Shown: one piece after another, positions 32,774-41,864 of the stretch | How positions within the stretch are numbered: the stretch's first letter is position 1 | Layout of the letters: each line of letters starts with the position of its first letter | Source of the DNA: Favolaschia claudopus | Taxonomy: Eukaryota > Basidiomycota > Agaricomycetes > Agaricales > Mycenaceae | DNA: 64,000 bases | Assembly: GCA_037176885.1 (NCBI GenBank) | Contig: JAWWNJ010000072.1 | Location: forward strand, 558,001-622,000 | Reading direction: 5' to 3' | Notes under the pieces: generated by a model | Seen by the model: only the letters and a program-made list of their open reading frames with translations | Told to the model about the DNA's origin: nothing | Database searches by the model: none | Position numbers and translations under genes: made by a program

Positions 32774-33466
32774 TATCCCGTTCAATGCTAATTCTTTGTA
32801 AGGGCTTCCGTATATCGCTAATGCGATCAGTAACCGAAGGGAAAGTTTCGGTTTAGAGTCATCCGTGGGGGGTGGAATCTGCCTGTCAAAAGTGAGGAAC
32901 TGTGTTGAAAAAGGGAATCGGCTCGCACCAAAGCCCTAGACTTTGGCAGTCAGGAGGAAATGAAATTCCCTTTCTAATCAAATCGGATTTGTGCTTAGCC
33001 TTATACGGATGCACCACGATGCTGGGAATAGCATTGTATCAGCTCAACTTCACAAGGGTAAGAGGCCTATCGTACCTGCAGATTGTGGATAGTTGTAAGC
33101 CGTGAGCTCCCGCAGCGACATAGGACTCGTCACTTCAGGTGCTTTCAGTCACTATTGGTAGAGGAAGGACATAATAGAAAACTTGCCTAGATCGGAGGTC
33201 TGAAATGCCGACGACGACTCCAAGTCAAGACCTGAGTCGGAACCAAAGAACCAAGAGTGATTTGGAGTGGGTGTTGACAAGTTATATTGGCATGGGTCAC
33301 AAGAGATGGCTGCATCATTGCCGCAAAGAAAGTCGGAGAGAAAGTCAGTCTCAAAGTATGAGGATTCGAGCATGGGTTGCGACCATAGTTCTGCCAGGCG
33401 CCACAGTGGATGCAGACCAGCGCACATTTGTGGGTCCCAGGTTTGCATTTCACTCCGGATCCCACT
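32774..33466 (-). CDS. Possible C-terminus of an unknown minus-strand gene
   Basis: Minus-strand frame from about 33466 to 33152 has acidic, Ser-rich sequence ending SDLGKFSIMSFLYQ, preceded by cysteine-bearing segments (WDPQMCAGLHPLWRLAEL). The frame is truncated at its upstream end by the hAT-type MITE at 33467. No domain is recognised, and a competing frame on the same strand is also open, so coding status is uncertain. Confidence 0.25.
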
Positions 33467-33740
33467 AGGCCCCCGGTCACTACCATATAGGTCCGTAGGG
33501 TAAAATTTCCGGATTTTCGACTGATTTACTCTATTTTTTTGGCATTGATGGCGCCCTAGAGGAGTCAAAAAAGGTGTATTTTTTCTGGAAATTGCGGGAA
33601 ACGCTTAGTTTAGAGCAGCTGCGTCGGCCCAGCTATCCAAAATCTCGCTTCCATGGCTGGTTCGCGAAATAGACCTCTGAAATTGGCCGTTGTTTTACTC
33701 TATGAAACCTACGGACCTATATGGTAGTGACCGGGGGCCT
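33467..33740 (+). mobile_element. MITE family B (hAT-type), copy 2, 274 bp
   Basis: Ends AGGCCCCCGGTCACTACC and GGTAGTGACCGGGGGCCT are perfect complements. The 8-bp duplication ATCCCACT is exact on both sides (33459-33466 and 33741-33748). It differs from copy 1 by small indels and substitutions, so both moved from a shared source at different times or have diverged since. Confidence 0.92.
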
Positions 33741-33748
33741 ATCCCACT

Positions 33749-34083
33749 CCACACGACTGGTGAAATCCGATTGGCCCCCGCCTTAAATAAAGATCTGTCC
33801 CTTGCAATCTCAACATCTGTCAAATCAATGTCAATTTCGTAAATCTTCGGAGCTTCGGACCATATAATTCGGGGCAGCTGAGTTACACACGCGCGGACCC
33901 TGGGAATTGTCTGTCACCACCCAATCGAATGAATGGCGGCCCTTTACATGCATATCAATGTCGCTGCACGGCGGGCACTGGCGGCGGCATCTGATGCAAA
34001 GTAGAATTGCCCAATGAAAATGCTGTGAATTGGTAGAGAAAAAAAATTGTGCCATTTGATGCCACACCCCTTTGGCGTCAATC
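33749..34083. other. Spacer between two hAT-type insertions
   Basis: No gene seen on either strand. Confidence 0.3.
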
Positions 34084-34604
34084 CAGTGTTCGCCCTAAGG
34101 CCTTATTAAGGTTAAGGTTTATTAAGGCCTTAACATAATCCTTAAGGCCCAGCCTCTGGAACGTTAAGGCCTTAAGGTTGATGCCGGCAAATGCCGAACT
34201 GGTCCCGAAAAGCCGAGCGTCACCAAAGAAATTGCCGACAGGCCGCAGGGCAACACTCGAACATCGGCCATCAGCGCTGCAGCATTCCCTGGCGTGCCAC
34301 TTGGCCGTGTGAGCCAGCGAAAAAATACAAGTAGCTCGGCAAAGAAAAAAAAAGGATTTGTCTGTAAGTGCAAAAGTACTGGATTGAGTGTGAATGAATC
34401 ATCTTCTGGCTCCCCTGGCATGCCTCTTGGTCAGAACTGCAGCACTAGTACCCCAGACACAGAGAATTCGGCGCCTTGGAGGGTGGGAATTACCTACCTA
34501 AAAAGGAAATTAAGGCCTCTAAGGTCTTAAGGCTTATTAAGGGTTAAGACTTAATAAGCCTTGGGTCGGCCAGACCCAATCTTAAGCCTTAAGGGCGAAC
34601 ACTG
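34084..34604. mobile_element. hAT-type non-autonomous element, 521 bp, 8-bp TSD
   Basis: Ends CAGTGTTCGCCCTAAGGCC and the complement CTTAAGGGCGAACACTG. The 8-bp duplication CGTCAATC is exact (34076-34083 and 34605-34612). CAGTG termini and 8-bp duplications are hAT hallmarks. Just inside both ends lie dense TTAAGG/CCTTAA repeats, which are probably transposase-binding sites. No coding. Confidence 0.92.
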
Positions 34605-34629
34605 CGTCAATCAACATCAACAACTCAAA

Positions 34630-34961
34630 CCTCGAAAATTTTAACTCAGCAAGAGATTTTGTTTTAGAAAATTCATGTCGGCCAGCTTATGGGGCTTAAA
34701 AAAAAAAAAAACTACTCACAACTTGAAACAAGCAGCAAGGTGCAGTCATTCCAGAGATACAGCCCTCGCAAGTTGGCCATTTTTCGCTGTTTTTGCCATT
34801 TTTGGCCACATTTTTGACCAACTTGCGAGGGCTGTATCTCGGGGAAGGCTACACCGTTTTGCTTGTTTTAACTTGTGAGTCAGGTTCATTTTTAAGCCCT
34901 ATACGCTGGCTGATACGAATTTTTCGAAACAAATTCTCTTGCCGAGTTAAAATTTTCGAGG
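34630..34961. mobile_element. Fold-back element, 332 bp, near-complete hairpin
   Basis: CCTCGAAAATTTTAACTC at the left mirrors GAGTTAAAATTTTCGAGG at the right; mirroring continues almost to the centre (AGATACAGCCCTCGCAAGTTGG at 34757-34778, cut here to AGATACAGCCCTCGC, against GCGAGGGCTGTATCT). The loop is about 50 nt and rich in GCC/TTTT. Its transcript would fold into a long double-stranded RNA. Confidence 0.85.
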
Positions 34962-35189
34962 CTTGACTTCTTGATTTGTTCTGCCTTATATGGCAAGTAA
35001 TCAATATTGATCCAACTGACGGTATAAATGATGTTCTTAGAGGACTATCCTTCCCCCCAAAACTAGCTCAAAATCTGCTCAAACGCCGGAGATATGTCAA
35101 AAACACCACCGGCCATGACTTAATCTCGGCCCGAGTATCTTTAGGGTGGCATCATATGCCGCCGCCAGTAGTCTCGAACACGCCATGAG

Positions 35190-35463
35190 GCCGCGGACCG
35201 ACTACCACGGGATTTGTTAACGTCATTGGTACCCGAAACCTTCAAAAGGCCTTCATTTGCATACAGACTCCCAAGCCACAGAGCGGGCGCACGAGCATTC
35301 GCCTTTCTAGGCGACCCAAAACAAGATCTAGCAGCTTCGACCGTGTGATGAAGGAGACAGACCGACTCTTGCTGGATCTTGCGGACCACCAGACCTCCCT
35401 CAAAGACTATCTCAACGTCTGTCGGGTTTCCAAGAGACAGACTAAGTCAAAGAGCGTGAAGTA
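35190..35463 (+). CDS. Fragment or last exon of an unknown gene
   Basis: A plus-strand frame runs to TAG at 35461-35463: NVIGTRNLQKAFICIQTPK, then a basic SRRPKTRSSSFDR and a helical MKETDRLLLDLADHQTSLKD, ending in VSKRQTKSKSVK. Composition looks coding. The frame has a stop just upstream, so a preceding exon or truncation is likely. An earlier plus-strand frame (34990-35187, VLRGLSFPPKLAQNLLKRRR) may be part of the same gene. Confidence 0.35.
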
Positions 35464-36200
35464 GGAGGTCTCATCTGCCCTGTAAGTCCTCCGGAAAGAT
35501 AGACGATGAGCTGACAAGCTTCTCGACAGGTCTATGGAAGAGGATGAGCCTTGGGATGAGCATTCTTTGCCAGGTGGAGAGTTGGGGTTGAGAGATTGGA
35601 CTGAGGAGCAGAGGAACCAGTGAGGAAGTAGACCAAGAGAGCACGCCTGCTTCAGCTCCCCACAATTTCACGTGCAAAACTGCACTTGGAGGTTTTCCGA
35701 GTCGGCGCCCCGATGCACCGTGCTCGAGAACCTTTCGATGACCGTCCCCCCTCCCCTGGTTTTTTCACCATTGGTTCTGTTTTTTCCCCGCCAATTAACT
35801 CATCTCGCCCGTGGCCACCCGAGGCTTTCGGCAAAACCACGTACCACCACATACGGAAAGATAGACACCGTGATTCAGGATGAACATATCCCCTTTTGTA
35901 ATACCAAATCATAAATGTAAATAACGTCTACTGCAAAGTTTACTGTCTGAACAGAAATTTCCAATTTTGCGGTGTGAATGGCCATACCCTTTCGCACCGG
36001 TCAGAACGCCTTCTGAACTTGCGAAGAGCCTGAAGCGGCCGGGTATGCGGATTTTGGGGACCTAACGACGACGCAAGCGGTGTAAGGACCGATGTCGATG
36101 CTGAGCTGGTAGACGGGCCCGGGAAAGAGAAAGTGACGAGGCCGACGCAGATACGAGTTCGCAGTCGAAGGCCCTGGCTGAGGTGCATGGCCAGAGGGCA
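35464..36200. other. No supportable gene
   Basis: Overlapping open frames occur on both strands but without domain or splicing consistency. Confidence 0.3.
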
Positions 36201-36220
36201 ACGGTGGATTTATAAGTATT

Positions 36221-36290
36221 TCGCATCGCGCGGTTCGAACCCGCGCGACTAAGTAATAAAACGACACTATAACCACTATGCTAAGGAACC
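36221..36290 (-). pseudogene. Degenerate tRNA-like sequence
   Basis: On the minus strand GGTTCCTTAGCATAGTGGTT is a good tRNA 5-prime half with box A (TAGCATAGTGG), and GGTTCGAACC fits box B about 35 nt later. The 3-prime end does not pair with the GGTTCCT acceptor half, the anticodon stem does not close, and the T stem has a mismatch on this strand. It is therefore a tRNA relic or a tRNA-derived (SINE-type) head, not a working tRNA. Confidence 0.45.
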
Positions 36291-36545
36291 TTTAACAGAG
36301 TGAGGTGGTCTACGTCACATATCATGGTAATACTCCACTTGCAGGCGTGATATCATCATCAACTGGACTCTGTCCAATTCACTTGTGCGTGTCTTGAATG
36401 CATCAGTAGTTTATAATGTCATTGTACCTACAAATGTAGTCCCATAGACTCTGAGATCTGACAATTGAATTCTATCTTCAATTGAATTATAATATAAGTC
36501 GGTCATGAATTCACAAATTCACTTCCCATATCTTTATGATGTGAG

Positions 36546-36880
36546 AGGCCCCGGGAAGCTCCTGCAAAGGATGGTCCCAAAAATTCCGTGATTTTGGCCT
36601 CAAAAAGCCACTCGTTTTGGCGAATTTTGGCCCAAAAAGCCACTTTTCGGACAGGCCTTATCACGTGAAAATTCACCGGCCGTCGGCGCCGATGATGCAA
36701 TCAGAGGATGTCGTGATTTTGGTCAATTTTCCTTCAAATTTGGCCTGAAAAAGCCACTTTACGGACAGGGCTCGCGGATTTTGAGCCTCAAAAAGCCACT
36801 TTTCGGACAAGGGTTTCGCAATTTTGGCCCTGAAAAAGCCACTTTTCGGGACCATCCTTTGCAGGAGCTTCCCGGGGCCT
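36546..36880. mobile_element. hAT-type MITE, 335 bp, perfect 33-bp TIRs
   Basis: AGGCCCCGGGAAGCTCCTGC at 36546 is mirrored exactly at the right end (GCAGGAGCTTCCCGGGGCCT, ending 36880), 33 bp in all. Flanks GATGTGAG and GATATGAG form an 8-bp duplication with one mismatch. Inside, the motif AAAAAGCCACTTTTCGGACA recurs about five times, with variants, on one strand. Confidence 0.88.
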
Positions 36881-36899
36881 GATATGAGCTTACATGGAC

Positions 36900-37068
36900 A
36901 CTGTATACTTCAAGAATGAAAGTCTAAGTACATAGGGTGTGTTGGAGCAGTTTTTCGGCCTCATCCTGATACTACTTGACAGAGCTTGATATGGCTTGAC
37001 CCTACTTGATCAAGCTTGACATCAGTTGATCAACGGCACTGGGAGCCTGATCAAGCTTGATACCCCCG
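36900..37068. repeat. Cluster of TTGATCAAGCTTGA-type words
   Basis: Near-palindromic words TTGATCAAGCTTGA, CTTGATATGGCTTGA and CTGATCAAGCTTGAT recur over 36970-37090. They may be subterminal repeats of the transposon whose coding fragment follows. Confidence 0.45.
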
Positions 37069-37367
37069 TCAAGCCTCGTCAAGATCAGGTAAATTCGGAT
37101 TTTCCCACACCCGGATGGCTCCAATGAGACGAGACGAAGGAAGATTGTCGGGCAGTTGAATATCGACGATAATTCCCAGGATGAAGCGCGAGATCTGGTC
37201 GTGCTCCTTTCCAGTCACACGATTCAAGTTGGAGATGCTGTTCATGAAGAGTCTAATGTTGTGGTTGGGAGGGAGGCGACAACAGCGAGCATCAATTTCA
37301 GCTTCCCCACACATGGCCTTCATCCTCGACTCATCTGGCACAGTATCCCATGCACACGTCCGAGACG
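37069..37367 (-). pseudogene. Plavaka-type transposase fragment
   Basis: Minus-strand frame reads DESRMKAMCGEAEIDARCCR, LPPNHNIRLFMNSISNLNRV and TGKEHDQISRFILGIIVD. The DARC.RLPPNH.IR.F ... LSRVSG.EH..I...LLG pattern is typical of Plavaka transposases (CACTA-related) in basidiomycetes. Only about 90 residues survive and the frame is cut at 37368 exactly where the 302-bp repeat begins, so that repeat probably inserted into it. Confidence 0.65.
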
Positions 37368-37669
37368 CTTAGGTTTTATGGGACACGGCCCAAAAAGGAA
37401 ATTCCTTACGGCACCGTGTCTCGGGACACGACGTGGTCGTGTTTGGCTCCGGCACCATCGGCAGGGACCCCGCGCACTTCATTTTCGACGATCGTTCGCC
37501 GTCGTCGTACGCCGAAAGAGGTAAGTAAGTTCAGATTAGGGGGGTGGGTCCATATGGTACCACTATTCCCTTCCCTTCTGCCTTCTACGCCTCTCCCCTC
37601 TTCTTGTTTTAATTGGGACACCTTGTGTACAAAACATCTTACTACAGTATACAGTGAATATTAAATAGC
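37368..37669 (+). repeat. 302-bp repeat E, copy 1
   Basis: CTTAGGTTTTATGGGACACG to GTGAATATTAAATAGC. By eye identical, base for base, to 43339-43640 in reverse orientation. It holds an open 46-codon reading (GHDVVVFGSGTIGRDPAHFI) that meets a GTAAGT donor at about 37520, so it may contain a captured exon. No terminal inverted repeats. Confidence 0.85.
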
Positions 37670-38011
37670 GCCGATGCGCCCGAAAGATCTCCCAAGCCCT
37701 CAGAAAAGCTGGGACACGCACCGGATACTGCCGTGATCTGATGGCCAAATCGGGTGACAACGGCCCCGAACACCGTAAGTGACAGCGCTCGTTCTCTGCG
37801 CCCACTTTACCTCTCGCCGCCGTTCAAGCTGTGGAGCCCTTATCGACACTGGCGACATCTTTCCCGCTCATTTCTGGCTATGTACGATGTCTAAACTAAT
37901 GTGAAACTTGCTGCTTTTGCTGGTCTCGTCATGTCCTGTCATAATCATCCTCGCTAAACGACGGTAATCAAGCTTTCTGAGGGCTTGGGAGATCTTTCGG
38001 GCGCATCGGCG
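37669..38011. repeat. Inverted repeat, 40-nt arms
   Basis: CGCCGATGCGCCCGAAAGAT (37669) through CCTCAGAAAAGC is mirrored at 37972-38011 with a single-base difference. TGGGACACG / GTGTCCCA words follow both arms, and occur about eight times between 37380 and 38120, also within repeat E. The arm begins exactly where repeat E ends, so the two probably belong to one element. Confidence 0.75.
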
Positions 38012-40244
38012 TGTCCCAGGCAAAAATCTGGGCTTAGATTTCCATGGGACACGCTGTTTTTGGCGGGGCAGCAGGCCCACAGCGTGTCTCATGCAAGACT
38101 AGACATTTTTTCACCATGGGACACGGTGCCGTGCTTCAGATTATCAGCAACGATTACCGTCAAGTGTTCTTATCTTTATCTTCTCGGGTCTGTATCGGAT
38201 CGCGCCACTGTCGACGCGTTGTCGACGTATCATTGGTTCTTCGTTGCCGCCCTCACTCCGCTGCCCTCCTTGTCGTCTCCCACCATGTAGCAGCGTAACC
38301 GTTCCTGCTCCCCTCACTCCGTCTCACTGCGCCTCTACCCTCGACTACAAAAGACTTCAAGACTGCGCCATTGCCGCCTTTAGGCGAATTAGTCCGCCGA
38401 CTCTGCTTTGCACCTCACCGTGCGCCTGTGCCTCAAATTGTTAATTTATAGTCTGGGTTTATTCAAGCTAAGTTGTTTCTCAAATTCTCTTCGCTATCTT
38501 GTATCTAATTTATTTTTCTGTGAAGGCTGAGGTCCTCGTTGAGTCGAAGCTAGAAACGAGCTCTAGCTTCGACTCGATGTGCGGCTTCGGTACTCGCTGC
38601 ATCGCCGATACCCGCTGCCTGAACCACATCAAGATCAACAATCACTTACATCAAGTCGCTCGCCTCCGCCCTGCGTCTCGCGCAAACTCTGGCAAAAGCA
38701 AAATCAATGAGAAGATTGAAAGGGAGGTCTCAGGTGCGTGTTATTGCTGTATGAATAAATCTATTTACTGACTAGCATTGAAAACGGCCAGATGATGTCT
38801 GGCGACATCCGCCTGTCTTAAACGACACCCAATCCCCTTCCTACCCCCCTCCCAATCCTCGACATTCTACGCCACTGCGCCCAACCGCCGACGCCCCGAC
38901 GCCTTCACTCTCACCTCCGCTTCCGCCGCTTCGCTCCCCCGCCTCCGCTTTGGTCGCCAGGCCTGCAGCGCCTCGCTCCGGCTAGGGTCACCCTCTTCCC
39001 TCCTCTCCAACACCACGGCAATCATCTGCTCCAGCATACCACCAGTACAGCGCAGTATTGGCGGATATAAAAATATATTTATGGTGCGTGCTTTATTTTC
39101 TACACTTTCATCCATTTTATTTACTCATTCACCTTGTCTTAGGCCCGTCCCCCATCCCTCCGCTCCTCTTGCCAACTCCCTCGCCGCGCTCTCGTACTGC
39201 AGCCTTCCTTCACCGCGCCGCAGTCGTCTCCAGGTGCGTGGTCATCTCGCTCTCCTGGGTTTTATACTAATTCAATCCTTTTACAGTAGTTAACCTTTGG
39301 AAAGAGGTCGCGAACTTAAAGAGGTCGCGAAGTTCGCGACCTCTTTCCAGGCCTCGAATCCGTTGATTCGAGGCCTGTTTCAACCCCATGTCCTCGCCGC
39401 GTTGGCACGTCGACCCACACGACCTCGAACCATACGCCGCCCTTCGACTTCAACCTCGCCGCTCCGCAACGTCACCGATGTATACGCGCCGCCTGTGCCA
39501 GCACACCACAAGCTCAGCAGAGTCCTGGTGGATATGGAGTAGAAATAAATGCAAGGTGCGTGCTCCTTTTGTTTTACTTTCACTCATTTCATTTTACTCA
39601 TGTACTTTGTCATGCACACGTCCCGCGCCATCCCCTCTCCCAATCCTCCCTCACTGTACTGCTCCGCCCTCGCATTCGCATTCGCCGACCCGTGTCTATC
39701 TGCGCCGCCGCCGCCGCCGCCCGCCGCCGGCGCCATTTGGTCCCATCGCATCTCGAACCAACCCCCATCGGTAGCAACATCGACACGCCCCGCCCCACCT
39801 ACCCGCAGCACGTCGCTTGCACCCTCACCAACTGCCGACTGCCTCACGTCCCCCGTCGTCAATCCTCTCGCAGAAAAAGAGGTCGCAAAAACCAAGTTCA
39901 CCCAAACGAGGTCGTGCGTACTCGCCGCACGACCTCGTTCTTCCTCAAATCAATGATAATGTCATGGATTCGAGGTATGGACACCTTTTCCTAGACGCGC
40001 ATGGCTACGCAGACACAATTGTGTCTTTGTGTCGTCTGTGCGTCTTGGGTAGTGCTCGTATCATTCCATACCCCCATACTCCCTTCCACCTTCCTTCTAC
40101 TTCCCAATATTACACTAGGTATCAATTACTCACCTTCCTGTACCCTCTGCCTTCCATCTCCGCCCTATAATGTACATAAATACGAGCCGGTGCGACAGAA
40201 GATTCTGCTGTACCAATAAGGAAATACATAGCCCCAATTAGGAA
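38012..40244. other. Gene-poor region with strong hairpins and repeated GGTGCGTG sites
   Basis: Four strong hairpins: GAGTCGAAGCTAGA stem (38541-38575), AAAGAGGTCGCGAA stem (39318-39346), CAGGCCTCGAAT stem (39348-39377) and ACGAGGTCGTGCG stem (39906-39938), with loops of 1-7 nt. GGTGCGTG, a possible intron donor, recurs at about 38734, 39083, 39232 and 39553; after two of them the sequence is similar (TTTTATTTACTCAT / TTTTACTCATGTACTTTGTC). The pattern resembles a degenerate tandem duplication of a structured unit. No protein-coding gene can be supported. Confidence 0.5.
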
Positions 40245-41848
40245 ATGCCAGTGATGACGCCTGAAACATCCTTAAACTTGACCACCATGAACCAAATGAA
40301 GACCGCACCGACGGAGGAGGATGTGAGTGACTTTCATATGGCCTGGCGATTTTTTTCTTGACTTGAATACCACAGATTGCTCTCGAAGAAGAGGACTCAC
40401 TTGCGGAGCAAATTAACACCCTTATTAGCGACACACTGCAAGATTTTCCAGATGAAGATACTAAGGATGAAGCAGCAAAATATGCCGGAGAAATTGCTAA
40501 GGCTGTGATTACCGATAAAACCCGGGAAGGTCATCTTCGGTGCGGTGCATTCTGATTTCAAAAAAAAAAAAACTGACGGTGTTTCTAGGATTGTGAAGTC
40601 CTGCATTGGCTTTCAGATGCGCAAGAACCCCAAATGGGACGCAAAAAAAGTCGACTCACCACTCCATCCGACATTACTTCATTCATTATTCACAAATGCG
40701 GCGAAAAAGGAAAAGGCTGTGAGGGAAAGAAAGTAAGACAGTTTTTTCTTCGCGTTCTTTGTGGCTTTACTGAAGTACCCAGTATTCGACAGCAGTATCT
40801 GCGCGTGCTGCGCTTACCTATTGGTATAGAACTCTGCGTCCCAATGAAAGCGTCACCGAATGGAGAATTGAGTCTGGCAAATGGTAAGTGACCTACTCGA
40901 GAGCAAATTATTATCTCATTTGGAGAAGTTATGGACTTCCAACTCGCTCACGCCACGTCTCTGAATTTATGACTGGCCTTGAAAAGACCAAGGCAAAGGC
41001 TGGGGAAGTCTCAACCTCAGCCCGTGCTTTATCATTGACAGATATGCATAACCTTTATGACCGCTGTTTTCGTCCCAACGCAACGGCAGCTGAGATGCGA
41101 TGGGGAATCGTGCGCTATGTAAGTTGATTCTCCAAATTAATTAACATAATCTTAACGACTGATAGACGGCCTATTTATTCGCTTGGCTACTCCTTCTCCG
41201 ATTTGAGGAGGTGGTGCGCCTTCTCTTTGAAAGTATCAACATGATCCCTGGAACGCGTAAGCTTTCAATGATTATTTTTTTCACTGCCGATTCATTCTAA
41301 TTATTTCCAGGTGAATACTTTGAAGTACAGCTCTCAACACGCAAGTCTGCGCAAACGGGAGTCGGTCATGCGTGGAAGTTATACGCTAATGACACAGATC
41401 CAAAGATCTGCCCCGTCCGAGCACTTATTTGTTTAGCTGTTGTCTATGGAGAAACGACACCCTTAACTGGCTCGCTCTTCCTCAAGGTCAACAAAAATGG
41501 TGCTGTTCTCCAAGACCCGATTGTAAGTTTGATTCATATTTCAATTTTAATTATTCTGAAATAAACCCGATTCTCTAGACTACTAGCGTGATTAGCCGGA
41601 GTCTGACAAATGATCTCCAAGACCTTGGCTACAAGTCTTGGACCATGTACGGTACTCATTCATTCCGCCGCGGTGGCTGCCAACATCGAATCAAGAACAA
41701 GAACTGGACCGTTGACATGGTTGCGGCGTGGGGTGGATGGTCGCAAGTTGAGGCGATCACAATGTTTCGGTATTTCTATTCGCCAAAAGAAAACCATGAG
41801 TTCATGGGAGATTACGATAGAAATGCACCTAAACGCCAGCGAGTGTAA
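40245..41848 (+). CDS. Tyrosine recombinase (Crypton-like), one-base slip
   Basis: About eight exons with 45-60-nt introns. Exon 1 from ATG 40245; intron 40323-40375; next exons carry the helical N-terminal core-binding domain (CEGKK|YSTAVSARAALTYWYRTL, EFMTGLEKTKAKAGE, LSLTDMHNLYD). The catalytic domain has box I Arg in LLLRFEEVVRLLFE, the beta-hairpin Lys in STRKSAQTG, HSFRRGG (HxxR), AAWGGWS (H/W position) and the Tyr in MFRYFYSP, ending KRQRV at 41848. Such enzymes cut and rejoin DNA through a 3-prime phosphotyrosine, as in fungal Crypton transposons. At 40643-40649 a run of seven A shifts the frame; eight would join NPKWD to the TTPSDITSFI reading. All other exons fit. No terminal repeats were found. 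Convergent with the SAP-like gene 16 bp away. Confidence 0.8.
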
Positions 41849-41864
41849 TACTTCATCTAGTAGC

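Noticed and set aside
36900..37068. Centromere- or satellite-like array of TTGATCAAGCTTGA
   Set aside because: Only a handful of imperfect words over 150 bp; more likely subterminal repeats of a transposon.
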